From: Helicobacter cetorum
GTDB taxonomy: Bacteria; Campylobacterota; Campylobacteria; Campylobacterales; UBA6016
Assembly: GCA_022729705.1 (NCBI GenBank)
Contig: DZAX01000008.1
Coordinates: 1 to 64,000, forward strand
DNA: 64,000 bases
Direction of reading: 5' to 3'
Shown: one piece after another, positions 9,873 to 18,227 of the stretch
Numbering within the stretch: position 1 is the stretch's first letter
Layout of the letters: each line of letters starts with the position of its first letter
The notes under the pieces: generated by a model
Database searches by the model: none
The model's input: the letters and a program-made list of their open reading frames with translations, nothing else
What the model was told of the DNA's origin: nothing
Position numbers and translations under genes: made by a program

Positions 9873-11528
9873 ATGACTGCTTTACGTCACAGCATACGAT
9901 TACAAATTTTAGTTTTTTCAGCTCTTGCAAATTTATTGTTAATATTTTGTTTTACAGTGTATCTACATCATGTAGAAAAAATAGCGTTGGATGATAAGCT
10001 AAAGGTACAGTTATATACGGCGGCAAAAATGCTACAACCAAGCATGGATGAATACCACTCGAAAATAGAAAATAATCTATCGGTATCTAGCGAAGAGTAC
10101 AATCAAACACTAAAAAAACTGACAAAACTTGCAAACTCCATCGGAGTTGAGTATATCTACACGCTAGTTTTGCAAAATGGTCAAACTTTCTATACGGCGG
10201 ACTCCTATACCGAGGAGGATTTGAAAAAAGGAAAGATAACACGTTTTTATATGCCGTATCCCGATGCGCCAAAAGGCGTAATGGAGGCCATAAACAACTC
10301 CAAACCGACTTTTGAAGAGTATGCCGATAGCTACGGCGAACATAGGTCTATTTTTTTTCCGTCAAGTGCGGTGGATAATAGTTCAAAGCGGTATGTAATT
10401 GGAGTTGATATATCCATAAAACATATAGATGAGGAGCTAAATTCGATTGTATTAGGTTCGGCGTGGTATACGATTGTGGCGATGCTTGTCGCTATGCTAA
10501 TATCGTTTATCGTATACAATCCAATGTTAAACTCAATCGTTGAGCTGTCAAATTTGGCCAAAGAGGTGGCAAAAGGCAATCTATCGGCTAGAAGCAAAAT
10601 ATCCAGAAAAGACGAGATAGGTGACTTGGCGAACTCTATCAATCAAATGATTGGGTCGCTTGGAGAGTTTATTGAAAACATTGAAAAGAAGGTAGGCGAT
10701 AGGACTGAAAACCTGAGCGCGGCAATGAACGAAATAGTAGATTTGCACAAAAGTGTAAGAGACTCTATCAGCTACGCCTCTATGATACAATCGGCTCTTA
10801 TACCTACATTCGATGTGTTAAAGCCGTATTTTTCAGACTGTTTTTCGATTTGGCAACCCAAAGATACGGTTGGCGGCGACATCTATATGTTTGAGAGCTT
10901 TGCCGATAGAGACGCATGTCTTATTTTTGTTATAGACTGCACAGGTCACGGGGTTCCCGGTGCTTTTGTGACGATGCTCGTAAAAGCGATAGAGAGAAGT
11001 GTGGTGGCGCACATTACAAATCATCCAAATCAAGAGGTCAGTCCGGGATATATATTGTCAATTTTTAATAAAAGCATTAAAACAATGCTAAGGCAAGATG
11101 AAAAAAACTCTTTTTCAAACGTCGGATTTGACGGAACTATATTTTATTATAATAAAAAAGAAAAACAGATAAAATTCGCCTCTGCACAAAACCATGTCAT
11201 GTTTATGCAAGACGGTAAAGTAAAATGGTTTAAGGGCGATAGACAAAGCGTGGGATACAAGACAAGCAACCCTGATTTTGTATTTACAGAGCATACTTTA
11301 GAGGCTAAAGAGGGAGATTTATATTTTCTATCTACGGATGGATTATATGATCAAAACGGCGGAGAAAAAGATATTCCTTTTGGACGTAAGAGAGTTGAAA
11401 CAATATTTACAGAAAATGCCGACGAGCCTTTGAATGAAGTCAAAGAGCTTCTTTTGTATGAACTTGGCGCATATCAAGGGCGGAATGAGAGAAATGACGA
11501 TATGGCTTTTATCGGTTTTAAAATATAA
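9873..11528 (+). CDS. SiaA-like membrane PP2C phosphatase (periplasmic sensor, HAMP, SpoIIE)
   Basis: 551 aa; two TM segments, HAMP, then 'PKDTVGGDIYMF...VIDCTGHGVPGAFVTMLVKAIE...LYFLSTDGLYDQNGG'. Confidence 0.88.
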   Translation: MTALRHSIRLQILVFSALANLLLIFCFTVYLHHVEKIALDDKLKVQLYTAAKMLQPSMDEYHSKIENNLSVSSEEYNQTLKKLTKLANSIGVEYIYTLVLQNGQTFYTADSYTEEDLKKGKITRFYMPYPDAPKGVMEAINNSKPTFEEYADSYGEHRSIFFPSSAVDNSSKRYVIGVDISIKHIDEELNSIVLGSAWYTIVAMLVAMLISFIVYNPMLNSIVELSNLAKEVAKGNLSARSKISRKDEIGDLANSINQMIGSLGEFIENIEKKVGDRTENLSAAMNEIVDLHKSVRDSISYASMIQSALIPTFDVLKPYFSDCFSIWQPKDTVGGDIYMFESFADRDACLIFVIDCTGHGVPGAFVTMLVKAIERSVVAHITNHPNQEVSPGYILSIFNKSIKTMLRQDEKNSFSNVGFDGTIFYYNKKEKQIKFASAQNHVMFMQDGKVKWFKGDRQSVGYKTSNPDFVFTEHTLEAKEGDLYFLSTDGLYDQNGGEKDIPFGRKRVETIFTENADEPLNEVKELLLYELGAYQGRNERNDDMAFIGFKI

Positions 11529-11555
11529 AATTTAATAAAATTTAAGGTGTAATGT

Positions 11556-11915
11556 ATGGCGAGAATTATGCTTGTTGACGACTCTAGGGTATCTAGAAGA
11601 GTTATCGGGGATGTATTAATAGGTCTTGGACACAAATTAGCCATAGAGGCTACAAGCGGAGAAGAGGCTTTAGAAAAATATGATAGAGATAAAGTAGACT
11701 GTGTACTGATGGACGTTGAGATGGGCGGCATATCCGGTATAGAGGCGACAAAACTACTAACAGAACAAGACCCGAGCGCAAAGATAATCATAGTGAGTTC
11801 CGTTTCCGAAACAAATAGAATCAAAGAAGCGCTTGCAAGCGGCGCAAAAGGTAATGTGCAAAAACCAGTAAATAGGGAGGCTCTCGGTAAAATGATTGAC
11901 TCTATGTTGACGTAA
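11556..11915 (+). CDS. CheY-like single-domain response regulator
   Basis: 'ARIMLVDDSRVSRRVIGDVL...DCVLMDVEMGGISGIEAT...IIVSSVSETNRIKEALASGAKGNVQKPVN'. Confidence 0.93.
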   Translation: MARIMLVDDSRVSRRVIGDVLIGLGHKLAIEATSGEEALEKYDRDKVDCVLMDVEMGGISGIEATKLLTEQDPSAKIIIVSSVSETNRIKEALASGAKGNVQKPVNREALGKMIDSMLT

Positions 11916-12135
11916 GTGTCAAAGCCGTTGTCAAATTAGCTAGTTATATCGTATAATTACGCAAGAACATACATCGCTCAACTGGAATGGGAGTTGCGTA
12001 TTATAAAAAACAATTACTGAGAAGTACCGTTGAGACAATGAGCATAAGTGGCGGCACCGAATTTTTTTTATTTAGCGATTATGTGCTAATCTTAAATATA
12101 TCGGCTCCGCATTTATAAAATTTAAAGGGCAGTAT

Positions 12136-12687
12136 ATGGTCGAAAATCTATATAAATTCAAAAATGACCTTGACGATCACGGAGTAATACTGTGTTTTAG
12201 CGGCGTAGTATCGCAAGAGATTCTTTCAACATTTGCCGAGATGATAGAGTTAAAGTTTGAGAGCGAAGGTTTTGCTGATATGACTGTAGCTAGCAATATA
12301 TTTGCAATTTTTGTGGAACTAACGCATAATATAATCAGCTACTCAAGCAATGCGACAATTGTCGGCGATAATAAAAAACAGAGTCCAGGCTTGATAATTA
12401 TAGGACACGATGCGACTCTTGCAAAATTCTATATCAAAAGCGGCAATACCGTAGAGGCGTCATCAAGAGATAGGATTGCCAAGAGAATCGACTCAGTCAA
12501 AAATTTAAATAAAGAGGAGCTAAAAATACTCTACAAAGAGCATCGAAAAAGCGGTAAAAACACTCATGGAAGAGGCGGTGGACTAGGTTTTTTAGAAGTA
12601 CAAAGAAAAGCTAGTGAGCCACTAGAGTACACTTTTAATAAAATTGACGATAACAATTTATTTTTTTGCGTTCAAGCAATAGTTTAG
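12136..12687 (+). CDS. SiaB-family protein kinase
   Basis: 183 aa; 'GVILCFSGVVSQEIL...NIFAIFVELTHNIISYS...HGRGGGLGFLEVQRKAS' typical of SiaB. Confidence 0.8.
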   Translation: MVENLYKFKNDLDDHGVILCFSGVVSQEILSTFAEMIELKFESEGFADMTVASNIFAIFVELTHNIISYSSNATIVGDNKKQSPGLIIIGHDATLAKFYIKSGNTVEASSRDRIAKRIDSVKNLNKEELKILYKEHRKSGKNTHGRGGGLGFLEVQRKASEPLEYTFNKIDDNNLFFCVQAIV

Positions 12688-12699
12688 GAGACTTAGATT

Positions 12700-13077
12700 A
12701 TGGAAAATATGTTTTTTGAAGCTACCAAGTATACGCCGGAGATTACTCTCGACGCCGATGGAAAGCTCATAAGCCTCAAAGGAAAATCATACCCTGAAAA
12801 TACGTTTGACTTTTATGAGCCGATTGTGGCGTGGCTGAAAAACTATTTTGCAGAGCCAAAAGAGGGAGTTAGCATAGTTTTTGATATATCCTATTTTAAC
12901 TCAAGCTCCTCAAAACTTTTTTTTGATATTTTTGACATCTTTGAAGAGGCCGCGCAAAGAGGGAATACTCTTGGTATAAAATGGGTATATGATGCGGATA
13001 ATGAAAGTGCGCAGGAGGCCGGAGAAGATTTTAAAGATGATTTTGAAGGTTTAGATTTTGAGCTGGTGGAAAAATAA
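12700..13077 (+). CDS. SiaC-family regulatory phosphoprotein (DUF1987)
   Basis: 125 aa; 'ATKYTPEITLDADGKLISLKGKSYPENTFDFYEPIVAWLKNYF...FDISYFNSSSSKLFFDIFDIFE'. Confidence 0.85.
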   Translation: MENMFFEATKYTPEITLDADGKLISLKGKSYPENTFDFYEPIVAWLKNYFAEPKEGVSIVFDISYFNSSSSKLFFDIFDIFEEAAQRGNTLGIKWVYDADNESAQEAGEDFKDDFEGLDFELVEK

Positions 13078-13136
13078 AAAGTGAGAACTTAGCGACGGAG
13101 ACACAAATACCCCCCCGAGGAGTTTCCCGAAGCCCA

Positions 13137-13150
13137 CCCGCTTATGCGGG
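13137..13150 (+). repeat. Short hairpin CCCGCTTATGCGGG resembling hairpin 1 of the three-hairpin repeat
   Basis: Perfect CCCGC/GCGGG stem with TTAT loop, near-identical to CCCGCATTTATGCGGG at 9767. Confidence 0.5.
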
Positions 13151-13294
13151 AGAGCGAAAGTTTTTTAAGTGCATAACTGTTGTGCTATCTTGCAAAACCA
13201 AAATAGCACACAACCCTACTCTATAGCTTTAAAGCTATTTTTTGCAATTTTATTATACACGGCTACATGAAACCCACAACAAACGGATTACACC

Positions 13295-14506
13295 CTATAC
13301 AAGCACCGAAAACTTAAACTTCCCAACCCTTAAAGCTTCTTTGATAATCTCTTGATGCTCTTTGCCTTTTGATTCAAGCGTAATAGTGATATTTGCATCG
13401 CCATACGCTAGGTCGGAGGCTGTGCGGTCGTAGTCTATTGACACTATATTTGCCGCCGTGTCTTTAAATATCTGCGTTAGCTCCATGAGGCTTCCCGGTT
13501 TGTCTATTAGTGTGATTACCAGTTTTAGCTTGCGGTTGGATTTTGCTAAGCCTTTTTCTATGATAAGAGATAGAGTGTTTACGTCGATATTTCCGCCGCT
13601 TAGCACGAGAGCTATTTTTTCGTTTTTTTTCGTTTTGATTTTGTCGTGCATCAAAGCCGCCACTCCTACGGCTCCAGCACCCTCTACGACTATCTTGTGC
13701 CTCTCCATCAAAAATAGTATCGCACTTGCGCACTCCTCGTCATCCACCTGTATCATCTCATCCACGTATTGAAGCGCCAAAGAGAGCATTTTTGGCGAAG
13801 TGTCGCGCACCGCTATGCCGTCTGCGATTGTACGCACAGACGGTGAGTCTATTGTGGTTCTCGCCGCAAAAGAGTCAAACATCGCTGGAGCGCCTTTGGC
13901 CGTTACGCCGATTATTCTGATATTTGGCTTTAGTGCTTTGGCGGCTATCGCTATACCGCCGATAAGTCCGCCGCCGCCTACGGGAACCACGATAGCGTCT
14001 ATGTGCGGCTCTTTTGCTAGTATCTCGAGTGCTATGGTGCCCTGCCCCGCTATCACCGCATCGTCTTCAAAAGGGTGGACAAACGTCATCTTGTTTGCTG
14101 AGGCTATCTCTCTTGCTCGTGAGTAAGCTTCATCGTAGTTGTTGCCAAAGAGTACAACTTCAGCCCCGTGGCTCTTGACTCCGTTTACTTTCAAAAGCGG
14201 GGTGGATTCGGGCATTACGATAACAGCCCTAATCCCAAAACGCTTGGCGCTAAATGCGACGCCCTGAGCGTGATTTCCGGCACTTGCGGCTATTACTCCC
14301 GCCTCTTTTTCTTCGTGTGTCAAAGAGCTGATTTTGTTGTAAGCTCCTCTTATCTTAAAAGCTCCGGTGTTTTGCAGATTACACTTTTTGAGCCACACTT
14401 CACAGTCGCCCGCTTCTGAGAGATACTCAGAGCGAACAAACGGCACTTTGGCGACTACTGTTTTTATATTTTCCGCCGCTTTTTTTACGTCTTCTATTGT
14501 TATCAT
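13295..14506 (-). CDS. ilvA: Threonine ammonia-lyase (biosynthetic, ACT domain)
   Basis: 403 aa; 'KKCNLQNTGAFKIRGAYNKI' PLP lysine motif, 'VPVGGGGLIGGIA', C-terminal ACT domain. Confidence 0.93.
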   Translation of the reverse strand: MITIEDVKKAAENIKTVVAKVPFVRSEYLSEAGDCEVWLKKCNLQNTGAFKIRGAYNKISSLTHEEKEAGVIAASAGNHAQGVAFSAKRFGIRAVIVMPESTPLLKVNGVKSHGAEVVLFGNNYDEAYSRAREIASANKMTFVHPFEDDAVIAGQGTIALEILAKEPHIDAIVVPVGGGGLIGGIAIAAKALKPNIRIIGVTAKGAPAMFDSFAARTTIDSPSVRTIADGIAVRDTSPKMLSLALQYVDEMIQVDDEECASAILFLMERHKIVVEGAGAVGVAALMHDKIKTKKNEKIALVLSGGNIDVNTLSLIIEKGLAKSNRKLKLVITLIDKPGSLMELTQIFKDTAANIVSIDYDRTASDLAYGDANITITLESKGKEHQEIIKEALRVGKFKFSVLV

Positions 14507-14901
14507 TTGAACCTTCTAACTTATATACCTATCCAGTTTCACCACATTATAATTACCTAGCTTCCTAAGTACAAGCGATAGACAAACAACAATCAAGTAA
14601 AATCTTTAAACCAAAAAAAGATTTAAAAGATGTGTCAAGTCTATCTCTCTAATGCTAATACAAACCAACATGTAAGAGATATTGTACAAAAATCTGATTT
14701 GCCAAGTGTTGAATTAACCAAATAAATATAACATAAATATTCAAACTGTCGCCAAGTGGAGAAGTAGAGATTTTATACTTTTGGAATCAGTCAAGCACCC
14801 AAAGAGCAAAAAGAAAAAGCCAAGAAATTTAAAGAGTATAAACCTAGATTTTTATATATTGATGTAACCTATTTATCAAAACTAGATAATCAAAAGTATT
14901 G

Positions 14902-14986
14902 AACCCCCTGATTAATTCTCACATTTTGAGCAGACAGCTCTCGCGACTAGTCGCTCTTGCAAATTCATGTTTAACCAGAGGGTTCT
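14902..14986. repeat. ~85-bp short inverted-repeat element inside copy B
   Basis: TIRs GAACCCCCTGATTAA / TTAACCAGAGGGTTC (13/15) and internal perfect palindrome GCGACTAGTCGC; interrupts transposase 'NQKY' / 'FVAID'. Confidence 0.55.
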
Positions 14987-15081
14987 ATTTGTTGCCATAG
15001 ATAAGGGCTACGAAGAGCTAAATCAGTTTTTGATATACTACAACACAAACAGAAAACACGATGGACTGAAAAAAGAGCTTA

Positions 15082-15239
15082 TACCATCCCCCACAAACCT
15101 AGCACCCTATCTCTTGATGCAAATGCTTTGTAGCGTCGTTGATATTTCTTGATGTGCAATTAGCACACCTATAAAATATCGCCTAGCTACAAAACATTTT
15201 CATCTTCGATATAGTGTACTAGGTTTATGAGGGATGGTA
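15082..15239. mobile_element. 158-bp foldback MITE
   Basis: TACCATCCCCCACAAACCTAGCACCCTAT ... ATAGTGTACTAGGTTTATGAGGGATGGTA; most of the element folds on itself; flanked by TTA/TTA and its removal restores the transposase sequence gagcTTAgagttagaacgcc. Confidence 0.75.
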
Positions 15240-15417
15240 TTAGAGTTAGAACGCCATGTGAAGCGGTTAAAAGTTGGTTTGAAATAGAGCCGCAAAATTT
15301 TAAGATTTCACCTGATGCGTTTTATGCTACTCTTTTAAATGGGATGGTACGACGTGGTGAAACTTGACATACTCCGGTATCTCCATGCTATATCGAGTCT
15401 AAAACAGGAAATAGAGA

Positions 15418-15921
15418 GTGAAAAAGCTAACTGCATTGCTATTGTTTTTTGCTACATTTTTACACTCGTACGACTCCGACGACGCTTTAAAGGTCTCTAT
15501 ACTAGAAAAAGCTATTCAATTTATGACCTTTAAAGACAAAAACGAAGCGATAATCGCCGTATATAACAACTCTTACGGCGACGCTTTTGAAAAAACGTTT
15601 GCCGGAAAGCAAATAAACAACAAAAACATCAAAATAAAATATATCGACAATATGGACAAACTTGAGGGCGCGACGGCTCTTTATATCTCAAACGTCGCTA
15701 GCGACACCTTGGGTTTAGTTTTAAAAAAAGCGAGCAATAAAGGTATTTTAACCGTAAGCGACGCTAGGGGCTTTACGGAAAAGGGGGGCGTAATGCAGAT
15801 TTTTATCGCCTCTCAAAAACCAAAATTAAAAATAAATTTAGATGCGGCACAAAAAGAAGATATAAAAATAAAAGCTACGTTGCTTAGAATAGCGGAAATC
15901 TCAAAGGGAGACAACAAATGA
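15418..15921 (+). CDS. YfiR-like (DUF4154) periplasmic protein
   Basis: 167 aa with signal peptide; 'KVSILEKAIQFMTFKDKN...IKIKYIDNMDKLEGATALYISNVASDTLGLVLKKASNKGILTVSDARGFTEKGGVMQIFI'. Confidence 0.75.
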   Translation: MKKLTALLLFFATFLHSYDSDDALKVSILEKAIQFMTFKDKNEAIIAVYNNSYGDAFEKTFAGKQINNKNIKIKYIDNMDKLEGATALYISNVASDTLGLVLKKASNKGILTVSDARGFTEKGGVMQIFIASQKPKLKINLDAAQKEDIKIKATLLRIAEISKGDNK

Positions 15922-18227
15922 GATACTCTAAAAGTTTATTTATTTTTTTATTTGTATCTAGCGCGCTTTTTTCCGCAGATGATATTGCAGAACTTGAAAA
16001 ACTTTTATTGCAAGATACGGAGCTAAAAGCGGATGTAGGCTCAAGATGCGGACTCAAAAACGCTATGCAATCAAATACACCTATAGACGTAATAACAAGC
16101 GAACAGATAGAAAAAACGGGGCTTACCTCTTTAGTGGATGTCATGAGGTATTTTGTAGCCGGGTTCAACGCACCCGAACCCGCCATAACAGACGGAAGCG
16201 ATCACGTCAGGGCGTATACGCTAAGAGGGATGAGCCCCGATCAGATACTGACGCTTATAAACGGCAAGAGACTACACGCCTCCTCTCTTTTGCATATCAA
16301 CGGAACCATAGGGAGAGGGAGCGCTCACGCCGATCTTGATACGTTGCCCGTTAATATGATAGAAAGAATAGAGATACTAAGAGACGGGGCGGCGGCGCAA
16401 TACGGCTCAGATGCGATTGCCGGAGTCGTAAATATCGTACTAAAAGGGATGGGCGGCGGCTCTTCCGTCGCTTTGCAAAACGCCCTTAGATCAGGCGGCG
16501 ATGGGGCTAGTTTATATGCGAGTATGTTTTATTCAAAGGCTATGCGATACGACGGATTTATCAATATTGCAGCCGCGATAAAAAAACAAGAGAGTACCGA
16601 CAACGCCGGACTAGACGCAAGAGCGGGGGTCGCGCCCGTAAGGCATACGACAAAAATGGGCTTGCCAAAGAGCGACAATCTCCAGATGAGCGCAAATATC
16701 GAACTTCCAAACGAAAACGACTCCATAATCTACGCTAACGCAAATATAAATTTTAGAGATAGCGAGGCTAACGCTATATATAGGGCACCAAGCGCTTATT
16801 CGACCAACGGGTTTTTGCCGACGATAAATCCGCAAATTTACGACTATAGGCTAGGGGTCGGGGTAAAAAAAGAGGGCGGAATAATCGATTGGGATATTAG
16901 CTCCGTATACGGGCTAAACGAAATTAGATTTTACGTCAAAGACTCAATGAACTACTCGCTAGCGCCAAACTCTCAAAGCGAGTTTTATAACGGCTCTTTA
17001 AAACTTACCCAAAATACGACAAATTTTGATTTCAAAAAAAAGATTCAAAACTTTGCGCTTGCGGGTGGAGCCGAGTATAGATACGAGGGGTATAAAATAA
17101 AAAATGGCGAGGAGAGCTCATACTATACCAAAATGGGAGTAACGGGCGGAGCGCAAGGACTTAGCGGGTATAAAGTGGAAAGCGCCGTCGATACCTCCAG
17201 AAATAGTTACGCCCTTTATTTTGACGCAAAGTATTTCATAAACCCGAGTAGCTCGCTCGATAGCGCCGTTAGATATGAGAGATATAGCGATTTTGGAGCC
17301 ACGACAAACTATAAACTCGCTTACGGATACGCCATAAACGACGCTTTGACGTTTAGAACCTCCGCAAGCACCGGCTTTAGGGCGCCGTCTTTGGCTCAAT
17401 GGAACTACTCTTACGTCTCCTCTTATGCGTCGTCAACATCTCTCGTATTAGGCGGTATTTTTAGACCCTCCGAGCCTATTGCACAGATATATGGGGCAAA
17501 GAAGCTAAAGGCCGAAAAATCCAAACATTTGGCTTTTGGCGGCGTGTATAGACCCTCCCAAAACGGCTCTTTTACCGTCGATTTTTTTTATAACGAGGTT
17601 GACGACAAAATAGCGTTGTCGAGAAATTATACGACGACAAGCGCCGAACGAGCCGCCTACGGCGTTAGCTTTGTGTCGTTTTTTACAAATGTGTTCTCCA
17701 CAAGGACTAAAGGGGTGGATATAAAATACGAACAGCTATTCGACTTCCCCTCGTTAAAAATAAAATCGTCGATTTGGTACAACTATAACGACAATGAAGT
17801 AACCGACATAAAAGACGCAAAAATCACTAGAAGCAACTCTTTTAGAGAGATAGACAAGCTAGAAAACGGACAACCAAAACATAGCGCAAAGTGGCTAAAC
17901 GCATTTGATTTTGGCAAATTTTCCGCTGCCGTCAATATAAATTATTTTGGCTCTTTCAAGGACGTTCCACCCTCCGGCGAAGCCTCTTATAATTTTGACC
18001 CTATCGTAACGACCGACTGCGACGTATCCTATAAATACAATAAAAATATATCGTTTACCGTTGGCGGACTAAATATCTTTAACGCAATGCATAGTAAGTG
18101 GGATAGAACAATCTCTTCGGGAGGCAGTTATTTTTACGCCAAGGACGGGCTATTGCCCTACTCTCAATACTCTCCGATGGGTTTTAGCGGCGGGTATTAC
18201 TACATAAAAGCAAACATAAAGTTCTAA
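15918..18227 (+). CDS. TonB-dependent outer-membrane receptor
   Basis: 769 aa; plug 'TPIDVITSEQIEKTGLTSLVDVMRYFV...LRGMSPDQILTLINGKRLH...IERIEILRDGAAAQYGSDAIAGVVNIVLK', beta-barrel with terminal aromatic F. Confidence 0.93.
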   Translation: MRYSKSLFIFLFVSSALFSADDIAELEKLLLQDTELKADVGSRCGLKNAMQSNTPIDVITSEQIEKTGLTSLVDVMRYFVAGFNAPEPAITDGSDHVRAYTLRGMSPDQILTLINGKRLHASSLLHINGTIGRGSAHADLDTLPVNMIERIEILRDGAAAQYGSDAIAGVVNIVLKGMGGGSSVALQNALRSGGDGASLYASMFYSKAMRYDGFINIAAAIKKQESTDNAGLDARAGVAPVRHTTKMGLPKSDNLQMSANIELPNENDSIIYANANINFRDSEANAIYRAPSAYSTNGFLPTINPQIYDYRLGVGVKKEGGIIDWDISSVYGLNEIRFYVKDSMNYSLAPNSQSEFYNGSLKLTQNTTNFDFKKKIQNFALAGGAEYRYEGYKIKNGEESSYYTKMGVTGGAQGLSGYKVESAVDTSRNSYALYFDAKYFINPSSSLDSAVRYERYSDFGATTNYKLAYGYAINDALTFRTSASTGFRAPSLAQWNYSYVSSYASSTSLVLGGIFRPSEPIAQIYGAKKLKAEKSKHLAFGGVYRPSQNGSFTVDFFYNEVDDKIALSRNYTTTSAERAAYGVSFVSFFTNVFSTRTKGVDIKYEQLFDFPSLKIKSSIWYNYNDNEVTDIKDAKITRSNSFREIDKLENGQPKHSAKWLNAFDFGKFSAAVNINYFGSFKDVPPSGEASYNFDPIVTTDCDVSYKYNKNISFTVGGLNIFNAMHSKWDRTISSGGSYFYAKDGLLPYSQYSPMGFSGGYYYIKANIKF

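Larger units (their letters stand above)
14530..15369 (-). mobile_element. Degenerate IS481-like element (family ISa, copy B), itself invaded by two short palindromic elements
   Basis: Ends TATCCAGTTTCACCACATTA and ...GACGTGGTGAAACTTGACA; transposase fragments 'AKKFKEYKPRFLYIDVTYLSKLDNQKY', 'FVAIDKGYEELNQFLIYYNTNRKHDGLKKEL', 'RVRTPCEAVKSWFEIEPQNFKISPDAFYATLLNGM'. Confidence 0.75.

Noticed and set aside
11916-12135. Possible structured RNA or c-di-GMP riboswitch between the receiver and SiaB-like genes
   Set aside because: Only weak short inverted repeats (CAACT...AGTTG) and no recognisable GEMM core; insufficient support.
13110-13116. C7 tract
   Set aside because: Lies between siaC-like and ilvA in noncoding DNA with no evident promoter spacing, so it cannot be tied to phase variation.
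14902-14986. tRNA-like remnant
   Set aside because: Some stem-loop character but no convincing anticodon arm, T-loop or acceptor pairing.
14967-15152. ORF MFNQRVLFVAIDKGYEELNQF... as a real protein
   Set aside because: Composite of short-element DNA, a transposase fragment and the foldback MITE; not a genuine gene.
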